NCBI GenBank assembly: GCA_948144175.1
Contig: CANXME010002420.1
Location: forward strand, 248,001-312,000
Source: Closterium sp. NIES-65
Taxonomy: Eukaryota; Streptophyta; Zygnematophyceae; Desmidiales; Closteriaceae
DNA: 64,000 bases
Direction of reading: 5' to 3'
The position numbers and the translations under genes are program-made. Of the stretch, positions 42,301 to 54,300 are shown piece after piece. Position 1 is the stretch's first letter. Each line of letters begins with the position of its first letter. A model generated the notes under the pieces. The model searched no databases. It was not told where the DNA came from and saw only the letters and a list, made by a program, of their open reading frames with translations.

Positions 42301-45300
42301 TCACCCATTTCGTCCGCCGCGCGACCTGAATCCGCGCTTCCATGGCGCCTTACGCTGCCGTCACCCATTTCGTCCGCCACACGACCTGAATCCGCGCTTC
42401 CCTGGCGCCTTACGCTGTCGTCACCCATTTCGTCCGCCGCGCGACCTGAATCTGCGCTCCCCTGGCGCCTTACGCTGCCGTCACCCATTTCGTCCGCCGC
42501 GCGACCTGAATCCGCGCTTCCCTGGCGCCTTACGCTGCCGTCACCCATTTCGTCCGCCGCGCGACCTGAATCCGTGCTTCCCCGGCGCCTTACGCTGCCG
42601 TCACCCATTTCGTCCGCCGCGCGACCTGAATCCGCGCTTCCCTGGCGCCTTACGCTGCCGTCACCCATTTCGTCCGCCGCGCGACCTGCATCCGCGCTTC
42701 CGCGGCGCCTTGCGCTGCCTCCGCGCATCCCTTCCGGCGAGCCACTTGCTCCCGCGTCCTTGCTCCCGTCGTCGCGCTCTTCTTCCGCGCCTTTTTCCTC
42801 TTCACCATCCCGCACCATCGGGATCTGGTGTGTTTCTTCCTCGCCGTCGGCCTCGTTTGCCGAATCCGACGAGTCCACCACGTCCGCGTCGTCGCGACGC
42901 CTTACACCCTCTCCTTGCTGGCCGCGTGCCAGATTCCAAGGGTCACCGCTGGACGGTTGAGGCCTGGGCTCCGATCCCGCGTGCAGATCGTCCTTGCCTC
43001 CATCTCGACGCCCTTCAACGTGCAGATCTGCGCGGTCCGCCGCCCTCCTTGGCGACCACTCCCGCGATCTTCCTCGCTCCTGCGAGCGCGTCCTCCGCGA
43101 CGGCGGCGTTTCCCGACGCGAGTACATCTGCTGCCAGCGCAGCTCGTGGCAGTCCATACTGCCCAAACGTTCTCTCGGCTTTTCTCCTGTTATGAAAGAG
43201 TTTCCTCCCTCACCCCGTAGGTCCTCCCATAGTGGCGTGCCACCGGATGCTAGATCTGAGGTAACAGCTTTCCACTAATATGAGAGAATAACAGGAGAAA
43301 AGCAACGAGAGGGTGTTTGGTACTGAATTTACCCGAACCTGGCTCAGTCGCACACTTCTCGATGTGCACCTCGAGCCAGGCCCAGTTGCTTCAGATTGGT
43401 TCGTTAGATTCCCACCCCTCGATGTTTCCTCTAACCCTTCCCAACAACTTCGCCTCAACCCCCCATACTCCCCAGCAACTCACCCACAAATTGTAATCAT
43501 ACAAACACTACACCTGAACCTACACTTGCATCTACACCCGCGCACCAACTGTTATCGCATATGCACGAAGTGCATATTCGGTGACAGAATTCTAGGTGTG
43601 ACTTTTGAGAATTCTAGGTGTGACTTTTGAGAATTCTAGGTGTGACTTTTGAGAATTCTAGGTGTGACTTTTGAGAATTCTAGGTGTGACTTTTGAGAAT
43701 TCTAGGTGTGACTTTTGAGAATTCTAGGTGTGACTTTTGAGAATTCTAGGTGTGACTTTAGAGAATTCTAGGTGTGACTTTTGAGAATTCTAGGTGTGAA
43801 TTTTGAGAATTCTAGGTGTGACTTTTGAGAATTCTATAAAGTCACACCAACACAGCTGGGTCTCCCCCACTCCACCATCTCGCCCGTGTTGGATCCTTGC
43901 CGACCCAACAGCAACCCTCACTCACTCCATTCCATTCCTATTGAGTCGACTCATGAGTAATACCAGCCATGCTCACCTTAGCCACGTAGCTATCAGTGAT
44001 GAATATGTTGGGTGCCTGCACGTCTCGGTGCAGCACCTGCGGTCGCTGCAAGTGCAGGTACCTCAACCCCCTTGCTGATCCAACGGCAAGCCATACCTTG
44101 GGAACATCTCATCTCAGATACCAGCCATGCTCACCTTGACCACGTAGCTGTCAGTGATGAGAATGTTGGGTGCTTTCACGTCTCAGTGCAGCACCTGTGG
44201 TCTCTGCGAGTGCAGGTACCTCGACTCAAGCCCCTCGCTGGTCCATCTAAAACCTAAAAACCCGTCACCCACCTTAGCCACGTAGCTATCAGTGATGAGT
44301 ATGTTGGGTGCCTTCACGTCTCGGTGCAGCACCTGTGGGCGCTGCGAGTGCAGGTACCTCAACCCGCGTGCTGATCCAACGGCAATCTTCAGCCGCTTCT
44401 CCCACGACAAGGGGCCGTTCTGCCTGACCTTTTTGCCTGGTGGAGAGAAAGGAAACAAAGAGAAGGGGGGATGAGGGGGAGGGGGAGGGGGAGGGGGAGG
44501 GGGAGGAGAGGATTTTCTTTGTCTCCCACATGTCCCAGTGGTTGGCGGTTGTCTTCAGCTGCCTCTCCCACGACAAGCGGCTGTTCTGCCTGACCTTGTG
44601 GCCTAGCATTGAGAAAGTAAAAAACGGGGACGGACGGAGAAGAGAAACCATATTATTTTCCATATTGTCACAGCCGCCGCTACCTTCAGCCGCTCTCGCA
44701 CGGCAAACAAGGGCCCGATCTACCTGACCTTGTGGCCTAGCGGTGAGAAAGTAAAAAACGGGGACGGACGGAGAAGAGAAACCATATTACTTTCCATATT
44801 GTCACAGCCGCCGCTACCTTCAGCCGCTCTCGCACGGCAAACAAGGGCCCGATCTACCTGACCTTGTGGCCTAGCGGTGAGAAAGTAAAAAACGGGGACG
44901 GACGGAGAAGAGAAACCATATTACTTTCCATATTGTCACAGCCGCCGCTACCTTCAGCCGCTCTCGCACGGCAAACAAGGGCCCGATCTACCTGACCTTG
45001 TGGCCTAGCGGTGAGAAAGTAAAAAACGGGGACGGACGGAGAAGAGAAACCATATTACTTTCCATATTGTCACAGCCGCCGCTACCTTCAGCCGCTCTCG
45101 CACGGCAAACAAGGGCCCGATCTCCCTGACCTTGTGGCCTAGCGGTGAGAAAGTAAAAAGGGGGAGAATGGATTATAACACAGAAATGAAACCGCATTAT
45201 TTTCCACATTTTCACTAGGGGTGAGCAAAAAACCGAACAGGTTGGTTTTTTTGGCTTAAAGTGTTCGCCGAACAGTGTTCGAGGTTCGCCCGAAAACGTT

Positions 45301-48300
45301 CGTGTTCGGGCCTCTGCTGCAATTTGCCCCGCGACGAACACGAACGTGTTCGAGGTTCGCCCGAACACGCCTTCACAGGCGAACGGCAAACACCTGTTTT
45401 TGCTCAAGGCGTTCGACGAACCGAACAGTGTTCGGTTCGGCAAACGGCTGTGTTTGTGTAGGGGCGAACACGAACGTGTTCGTGTTCGCCCCTTGCTCAC
45501 CCCTAATTGTCACAGCCGGTCTACCTTCAGCCGCTCTCGCACGACAAGCGTCCGTTCTACATTTTTGAGGCGCCTCAAAATGCACCTCACTACACGCGGG
45601 TCACAGCCGCCCCGCCGCTACCTTCAGCCGCTCTCCCACGACAAGCGTCCGTTCTACCTGACCTTGCGGCCTGTTGGTTGGGAGAGTTAGAGCGGAAGTA
45701 AAAAACATACCCTGATTGAGAAGGGAGAGAAAGATGAAGAACAAAAGAGAATTGGGGAGGAGTGAATGTATGATGCCCCAAAACAGAAGCCTATCTATAA
45801 GTGAAAGCACAAAGGCACAGCCACACAGCACAGAAGGATGGTACGACAGCAACACAGCAGTGCAGTACAGCAGTATTAGCACAGCAGCATTTGAGTCGAC
45901 TCAAAAGCAGACTCATTACACGCGGTTTCTACATTGAAAAGTTATTTGTTGCATGACAGGTTGGGAAGAGTGTACAGAGAACACTTGTTCGAGCGAGGCT
46001 TCCAAGGACTCGCCCCCGAATTTCTCCCGCAGCAACACAGCAGTACAGTACAGCAGTATTAGCACAGCAGCATACCAAGCAGAGCAGACAAGACAAGACA
46101 TATTACCATACAATAAGACAGCGAGTGCTCCCTTTGGCCAGAAACCCGTACACCGGAGCGCAGCAAATCATCACGAAACAAAGCAAGCAGGCTGTGAAAC
46201 ACCATACCGTGCAAGTGGTCGGCGAGACTCCTAAGGAACTCGTACATTAGCAACCAAGCAAGATAGCAGCACGTCAACACAGAAGCAGAGCGGCATGGGA
46301 GCAGAACAAGCAGCCCAGCAGCACAGCAAGCACACCACACCCCGTGCAAGTGGTCGGCGAGACTCCTTTTGGGCAGGAACTCGTACACTAGCTAGCAGCC
46401 GTTGATTGCGCCGGTCTTCATGTCTAGCATGGATTCACACAGCAGCACCATATTACCAGCCAGCTTGCTAGCAAAGCAACAAGTCCAGAAGAGACAACAC
46501 ACTGTACCGTGCAAGTGGTCGGCGAGGCTCCCATTGGGCAGGAACTCGTAGACTAGCAGCCGTTGATTCTTCCGCATGCAGTACCCCATCAGCTTCACCT
46601 GCAGGGAGGGGAATGGAAAGCGACAAAGGGAAAAGACAAGGTGGAAATTGGAATCTGTTAACATTGTCAAGCCAGCTGCACTGCACGGCTACGGTGCACT
46701 AACAGCTGTTCATTCTTCTGCATGCAGTAACCCGTCAGCTTCACCTGCATGAAGGGGAAGGGCGAGGAAGGGGAAAAATAAAAGGTGTTACAGAAAGCTG
46801 TACTACAAGTGGACTCAGAATGCAACTGCTGCTGCACCCCACTGCGAGCAGTAACCCATCAGCTTCACCTGCAAGGGGGAGGAAGGGGAAGGCAAAAGGC
46901 ACAGGGTATCGACGCCCTCTAGTCTAGCCCTGTAACAAACTCCTCATCGCCCTGCTCCGCCTCATCCTGCCTGCTCCCCTCCACGCTATCCAGCTACCCC
47001 TATCGCACCTTCTCCCCACCACCAAACATTGGAGCGACTTTTGAGAATTCTCAAAATCCGCTCTGTCGCGCTATTAACACATAGCCTGCGGCTAAGTGTG
47101 AATTGCACAGCAGCTTAAGGTGAGGTTGTACTATATTGCTGTTTGTTTCTTGTACTCATACTTTCGTTTGTGTGCTTGGAATGTACTGTACATATATGGA
47201 GCCGAGCAGGTGGGAGAAGCTCAAGGAATTTGGTGGGGACAGGGTTGAATTCGATTCCAGGCTGGGAATTCGATTCCAGGCTGGGAATTCGATTCAGAGA
47301 ATGCAATTCCAGCTGGAAGTCGGTGCATGCCTAGTGGGCCACTGGGACACAGCTAGCACCTAGAAGCTATCGCGTGCAGCACTGCTGCTATGCGACTTGG
47401 CAACTAGAGTTAGCTTGTGGGACAAGCAACCTAGGCAGAAGGATGGTTGGGACTTAGGCAGGGGAGGATACCTGCTCTGTGCTTTTTGCTTGTTTGTTTC
47501 TCATAATACTGCAATTCGTTTTCCAAACCACGGAGGCAAGCACTTAAAGAGAAGCTCAGGCAAACTGACGGAGCCCTTGCGAGGGAGAGTATTCAGTCTT
47601 GTTACAAACAAGCAAAAAGGGTAGCGGTAGAGAAGTGTACGGGCGCAGAGGCCCGGTGTTAACCACGGCAACAGGGCCGTGAGGCATGAGCGATACGGAT
47701 CCGGATCTACACATCCATCAGTTGCGGTCGGGACAGAGGTATCCCGCTAGGACTATGGAAGGTCGAGAAGAGCCGCCTGTGAAGCCTGGATTTCGTGCAG
47801 ACGGAGGAGTTAACGAAACACAGGGAGAAAAGGGGCCTGATCTGCCGAAGGAGGGTGAGAATCGTCAGGAGAACTTGCCCAGCTCGGTGCACAACTCGCC
47901 AGGACGACAGAGCGAGGCGAGATCTGGGCAGCAAGGATCGCAGCAAGGAACGCCTGAGCGCGGTGAGGCGCACAAACGGGAAGCAGAGCAGAAATTCAGA
48001 GAGGAGAATTTCCGTGGTCTATCCGGAGGGCGCAGTACCACCAGGGGGCCCGAGCAAGGGGGTTGGCCTGCAGGAAGCAGAGAGAGGGAAGCCGCAAGCT
48101 GGGGGACAGGGAGGTCTATGAACATGGCGCCCCCAAAGATCGAAATACCAGACCGCTTCTCAGGGGCACCAGGTGAAGAGCCAACACTGAAGAACTACCT
48201 TATGATGATTGATGATATACGGTACACCTGGGAGAGAGAGGGGTTAGATCCGATAGAATTTTTCAGAGGATTGGGAAGGACTCTGAAAGGGGAGGCACTG

Positions 48301-51300
48301 ACACACTACAGAGTGGAGCGTCAGGGGCTGTTGATGCAGTGCAAGAATGGGGACTTTGCGCAGGGAGAGATCACTGACCGATTTTTGGACACGCTGCGTG
48401 AGCAGTTCCCCGGGCACTCAGCTGAGCGCATGATAGAGTTCCAAGACTTTAAAAGAGGGCGGGCCGAGTCGCTGCTGGCATACTACAACCGGCTGCTGGA
48501 GCTGGCTGAGGATATGGGCTGCGTTGAGGAGCGTACCTTGGTGACGAAATTCCTGGGGGGGTTGGAGGAGGAGCTGATGAATGAAATGAAAACATGTCTG
48601 TACGCTTTGGGGATGAAGGCGAGACTCAGGCAGGTGTATCAAGTGGCGAAAGAAGTGGAGGAAGGGCGGAGGTTCTTTGAAGGCTTGAGAGGAGCAGGCT
48701 CCAGCCGCTTAAACGAGCGAAGGAGACCAGCCTGGGCAGCAGCTGAAGGAAGGAGGGGGGAGGAAGAACGTAGAGAGAAGCCCTGGGAAGACCCAAGGCG
48801 GTGCCATAAGTGTGGAGAAAAGGGACATATACGGAAGGACTGCACAGTGGGCATTGTATGTGACACCTGTGGCGTGGAGGGACACTTCAGGCGAGACTGC
48901 CCCAAGGCTCCCAGCTGCACCAACTGCGGCAAGAAGGGACACACGAAAGAAAGGTGTTACAGCCGAGGAGAGAGGGAGAAAGGGAAGTCCACGAGGGAGC
49001 TGCAGCTGGAAAGGGAGCTGGCGAAATTAAAGGCACAGATGGAGAAGACTCAGGTCAGTGAGGACCCGGAGAAAGCGTTGCTAGCCTGGGAGGAAGACGA
49101 AGAGGAATCAGATGAGGAGGAACCGGAGTATGGTACGATGGCGTTACAACCTAGACCTCGAGAAGAGTTGGGGCTGAGGAGCAAAGGGGTGGACGGCAGA
49201 ACCAATGAAAAGACCTACGAGAGGAGAAGCCCCAAGATACAACAGAGTGGAGATGAGAAGCGGACAGCACGGCGACGGCCTGAGGAGAGAATGGTGTGTC
49301 AGCCTACAGCGTTGGTGGCCGAATCCGGAGCTGTGGCTGTAAGAGGTATACGGGTAGAGAATGCGGTGGTGGACACTGGGGCGCAGAGTGTGCTGATTGG
49401 GAAGAAGTTGGGGGAGCAACTGAAAGCTCAAGGGGACTTGGAGCTAGTGGAACGGGGATTACTCATCATGACGGCGGAAGGGGGAGCACCCAAATGGATG
49501 CCGTGCACAAAGGAGCCAATCGAGATTACGCTGCAGCCTGGGGAAAGGGGTGAGACCAAGATACGAGTGCAGTGCGGGATGACAGAATCGGATGACTACG
49601 ACATCCTGCTAGGCATGGAGCTCCTGTTCAGGTTGGGAGCGACAATATGTACTTGGGAAGAGCGGGTGCAGTACCGTACTGAACGTTGGAAGGAAGGAGG
49701 TGAGCTGGGCGAACTGCCGGTCAGGTTTGTTAAGACAGAACCCAAGAGGGCCTGGAGAGCAGGGGCGGTCAGGGGAGAGAGGAAGAAGTGGAATGGAGAA
49801 AGCGCACTGGCAGGGATGGGGGCAAAGCTGAGTGAGTACGGTGTGACGCTAGTGGAGCTGTTCGGAGGCATAGGGGCGGGGCTTGCAGCAGCCCTAGAGG
49901 CCGGCCTGGAGGTTCAGAAGTGGCATTACATAGAGTTAGATCCGGAGGTGCGTAAGATGGCGTGGAGTCATGCCAGGGCCTTGCAGGAGCGGTATCCAGC
50001 GCAGCTGCGAAAGGAAGTCATAGTAGAGGCAATGAAGAGAGAGCATTGGGATGTAAAGGAGATCAGCAGGCAGGAAGTGAGGAGCTGGGGAAAGGTGGAC
50101 TTACTGGTGGCCGGATGGGAGTGCCAGGGCACTTCTCGGGCAGGCAAGGGAAGAGGGCTGCAGGATGAGCGCACAGGATTAATCAAGAAGCTCCTGGAGG
50201 TCATGGCCTGGATGAGGGAAGAAGGAGAAAAATACGCGTACATCTTGGAGCACGTGGATATGAAGGGAGATCCTCGAGAACCGGTGCGAGCTGTGAGGGA
50301 GATGGTAGAGGCACAGCTAGGGAAGGGAGTGAGTTGGGTGTCAGAGGTCCACTGGTGATCCCCGATCGATCCTACGGAAGGGTTACAGGCACATTTGCCT
50401 GGGGGGTTATGGGCGCACTGACCCGCTACTGAAACAAGCCCTTTTATCCCAATGGTCTAGTGGTTGGGATTCTGAGATGGTATCAGAGCGAAGGTCTCGG
50501 GTTCGAATCCCGGTGTATGCACTTCGGGCATCCCAGTGCGGGGGGGTGTCAGAGGTCCACTGGTGATCCCCGATCGATCCTACGGAAGGGTTACAGGCAC
50601 ATTTGCCTGGGGGGTTATGGGCGCACTGACCCGCTACTGAAACAAGCCCTTTTATCCCAATGGTCTAGTGGTTGGGATTCTGAGATTGGGATGCAGCCCT
50701 GCACGGAGCACGATGCCACCGGTCACGGTGCTACTGGCAGAACGTGCTACCAGAGGAAGAGCTGCGTGCCAGACTGTCTAGGGTGGAGAGGGATGACCGG
50801 AGGATAGTGGAGGATATCCTGGAACCGGGTCGCGTGGCAGCTCCAGTGTGGAAGCCGGACCATCCCCTGCAGCACCAGTGTAACAGGATAGGGGAGGCAC
50901 GACGAGCCTTGCCGACGCTGGTCGCCTACCCAGGAGCCAGGGGGTTTGTTGAAGTGGACGGCCAGCCAGGCCCAGGGATGATATACGACCACAAAAAGAA
51001 AAGGTGGGAGGAGCCGACAGCTCTGGAGAGAGAATTGGCCATGGGTTATCATGCGGGAGCGACGGCAGCACCGGGTATAAGTGAGGAGGCAAGGAGGGCG
51101 GCAGTGGGGAGAGCAATTGATCAACACTCACTTAGATGGCTGATTGGAGAGATGAGAAAGGGGGCAAAGGGACCTGGAGGTAAGAAGGCACGGGGGGAAA
51201 GGGGGTGGCGGAAGCAGCCAGCGTACTCAGCGGTGGAGCTGAAAAAGGAAGTAGGGGCGGAGCCGAGACAAGAGAAGCTGAATGTCACCAAGGGCCCAGA

Positions 51301-54300
51301 GAAGGAATGGGAGATAGGGGCAGATGTGGAGGCAGGGGCGGCAGAGGCGATCAAGCAGCTGCTGAAGGCGCACAGGGGCACATTTGCATACAACCTGCAG
51401 GAGCTGGGGCAGTACAAGGCCGGGGAATTAGAGATAAAGCTCACGACAGAGATACCGACTTACCAGCGCAGGAGGCGCATGAATGCTGAAGATGCAGCCA
51501 TCTGCAAAGAGAAGTGTGAGGAGTTGCTGGCAGCAGGAATCATCCGCCCATCCGAGTCTAGTTACGCAGCGGCCACAGTGGTAGCAGCCAGGAAAGACTT
51601 GACCGGCGCGGTTCTGTCACGACGGATGTGCGGGGACTACCGTGATCTGAATAAGATCACGGAGCCTGACCGCTATCCCATGCCGACTGCAGAGGATATC
51701 TTCGACCTGCTGGAAGGGGCAGTCATCTTCACCACACTGGACCTTAGGCAGGGGTTCAACCAAATTGCCATAAGAGAGGAGGACAAGCGCAAAACCGCTT
51801 TTCACGGGGTGGACGGGTTGTATGAGTATAACAAGATGCCATTCGGCATGCGGAACGCATCTGCCGTGTTCCAACGAGCTATGGATCAGGTACTGCGTGG
51901 CATACCAGCAGCAGCGTGTTATATCGACGATGTGCTGATCTTCAGCAAAACGGACATGCAGCATGTGGAGGACCTGAAGCGGACGCTAGAGGCGATAGCA
52001 GCAGCAGGACTCACCTGCCACCCAGAGAAGTGCAAGATAGCAAGGAGGACAGTGGCGTATCTGGGGTTTGAGGTGAAAGGGGGCAGGCTGGGTATTCAGG
52101 AGGCGAAGGTTAAGGTACTGGACAAGCTGGCACCGCCGAAGGACAAGTCAGGGCTGAGAGCGTTGCTCGGCTTCCTAAACTACTATAGGAAGTTCGTGCC
52201 GAACTTTAGCCGGCGAGCGAACCTCCTGAATCAACTGCTTAGGGAAGGAAAGCGATGGGAGTGGGGAAAGGAGGAAGAGGCGGCCAGACAGGATCTATTA
52301 GAGGCAGTACGAACAGGCACACTGCTGCAGATACCCAGGGCAGATGCTCCCTTCACGCTTTACACTGACTGGAGCTGCATGGGGATGGGGGCAGTCCTGT
52401 GCCAGGAGATTGAGCGAGAGGAGCGAGTGGTAGCATTTGCCAGCCGCAGCTGCAGCCCCACCGAGGCAAATTACTGCTCGTATGAAGGCGAGGGGTTGGC
52501 AGCTGTATGGGGCATCAACCATTTCAGGGTCTACCTGCAGGGGCGTAGGTTTGTGCTGGTAACCGACCACCAGCCTTTGATGTGGCTGATGACAAACCAG
52601 GAACTGACGGGACGGAATGCCCGTTGGGCGATCAAGCTGCTGGGATACGACTTTGAAATCCGCCACCGCCCGGGCAAGACCCTCCAGCATGCTGACGGTC
52701 TGTCTAGGAACCCTCCACCTGTACAGCCCGTGGCGCAGCTGGTAGCCGTAGCACAGGTGCCGGCAGCGGGCTGGGGGCAAGAGAAAGTGGAGAAGAGGCA
52801 GTTAGATGTCTGGGAGGATACCGAGACTCTGGAGTGGATTAAGGGAGGGAGCACGGAGGGCGAGGAGGCCAGTGAAAGGGCAAGGGCCAGGGGGCAGCAT
52901 TACCGTTGGTACCAAGAGCAGCTGCAGCTTCGCACCAGTGAGGGATGGAAGATAGTGCCACAGAAGAAGGACAGAGAAAGGATCATGCGGCGGGTGCATG
53001 GGAAGCTGGGGCATTACGGAACGGCACGCACCAATCAACTGCTGAGAACGATGTACTGGTGGGCAGGGATAAGGAGGGACGTCAAGGAGCTGGTAGATGA
53101 GTGTGCAGCCTGCAGGCGTAACAAAGCAGCACTGGAGAAGGCAAGGGAGGAGCTGCAGTCCCTGCCGATTCGGGGACTGGGCTACCGCTGGTCGCTAGAT
53201 TTGGCTGGGGAATTACCTCTGTCCAAGAAAGGCAAGCAATACATACTCGTGATGGTAGAGCACACCAGTAAGTGGGTAGAGGCCAGGGCACTGCCGAGCA
53301 AGAACAGTGGGCTGATTGCAGAGGCGTTCGTGGAGCAAGTGATCACCAGGTTTGGGGCGTGCGGGGAGGTGTTAACTGACCAGGGTACCGAGTTCAAGGG
53401 CTGCTTTGAAGAGACTTTGCAGGAGCTGCAGATCACTCACCGTGTGACATCAAGGTATCACCCGCAGTCGGATGGGTTAACAGAGCGGCTGATTCAGACG
53501 CTGAAGAGAGGGTTGCGGGCCTACGGGGAGACGAACAAGAGAGGATGGGACCAGGAGCTACACTGGATCCTCGCAGGTTATCGCTTTGCCAAGCAAGCGG
53601 CATTGAAGGACATGTCGCCCTACCATCTGCTGTACGGGAGGCACCCCATCCTACCCGTGGATGCACCGAAGTTGCTAAGTGCGACGGTAGATGCAGACGA
53701 GCCACACCTGTGGGCTGAGCTGGCTAGGAAAAGGGCGGCCTACCTGAAGGAACTGACGCCGTCAGCGCTGGACAACCTCCACGTGGCGCAGCTGAGGGAC
53801 GCCAGACGTTACCAACAGAGGAAGGCAGGAGAGGAGGGCAGCAGACGTAAGGGAGTAGAGACTGGGGAGGAAGTGTACCTGAGGCAGCCCAAGCGAGATA
53901 CGCTGGACCTGCCAGTCGGACCAGAACGCTGGAAGGTGAAGGAGATCCGGCAGTCCGGGGTGCTGGTGCTAGAGGATGAGCGAGGCAGGAGCATCAAGGA
54001 GCACGTTACCAATGTGGCCGCGGCTGGAGAAGGGAAGGGTCAGGCTGTGGGTCCCGAAGCCAGAGTTGCCTGTGCTGGAACTCAGGCTCGGGAGGGGGCA
54101 ATGCAGCCTGAGAAGCAAGGAGAAGGCAGGAGCGGCATCATCACATACACCAGGAGAAAGAAGAGGCAGACAGGCGGTACCGGGACAGACAAGCAGGCAT
54201 GAGAGGATGAGGGTGAGAGAGGAGGTGGAAGTATCCGTCAGGAAGAAACAGGGATTCTGAGAAGGAGGAAGAGAAGAACAGTCAGAAGAGCAGAAGGAGA

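Larger units (their letters stand above)
37550..43586 (-). mobile_element. Ty3/gypsy-related element A, reduced to gag and fragments
   Basis: 394-bp LTRs at 37550-37943 and 43193-43586 (TG...CA), almost identical. The inside holds a long gag (39597-43166), a frameshifted protease, the segment that precedes RT, then directly the integrase zinc-finger. RT, RNase H and the integrase core are absent, so it depends on other elements. No simple TSD: the left flank is a copy of the element's own inner edge and the right flank is a palindrome-arm array. Confidence 0.9.
44560..45670 (-). repeat. Tandem copies of kinase exon 7 start, including a 134-bp array
   Basis: Exon 7 start copies (KVRQ...LSW-coding, plus TGACCTTGTGGCCTAGCGGTG) recur near 44600, 44735, 44870, 45004, 45140 and 45675. 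44680-45150 is a nearly perfect 134-bp tandem repeat, the most recent-looking array in the window. The MITE at 45216 and a GCGC palindrome interrupt the rest. Confidence 0.87.
50339..50685 (+). mobile_element. TRIM/SMART miniature LTR retrotransposon
   Basis: 347 bp: two identical 139-bp LTRs (50339-50477 and 50547-50685) around only 69 bp. Those 69 bases start with TGGTATCAGAGC, the exact initiator-Met tRNA primer site, and end in a G-run that fits a polypurine tract (50538-50546). LTRs start TGTCAGAGG and end CTGAGA. No coding capacity. The tRNA-like look of 50478-50520 is the extended primer site. Confidence 0.93.
50334..50690. repeat. TTGGG target duplication of the TRIM
   Basis: TTGGG at 50334-50338 and again at 50686-50690, bracketing the insertion. 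Confidence 0.9.

Noticed and set aside
40856-43195. Long plus-strand frames (334, 438 and 434 aa)
   Set aside because: Antisense shadows of the repetitive gypsy A gag.
43587-43850. CRISPR-like direct repeat array
   Set aside because: Units are contiguous 22-bp repeats without spacers, in a eukaryotic intron next to an LTR.
50440-50520. A tRNA-like sequence (TGGTCTAGTGGTTGGGATTC ... GGTTCGAATCCCGG) suggesting a tRNA gene or SINE
   Set aside because: The halves belong to different parts of the TRIM: the first is the LTR end (repeated at 50661-50685 without the second half) and the second is the extended primer-binding site. No complete cloverleaf is possible.
47700-54202. Free-standing host DNA methyltransferase gene
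   Set aside because: The domain is in frame with gag-protease upstream and RT downstream, so it is part of the element.
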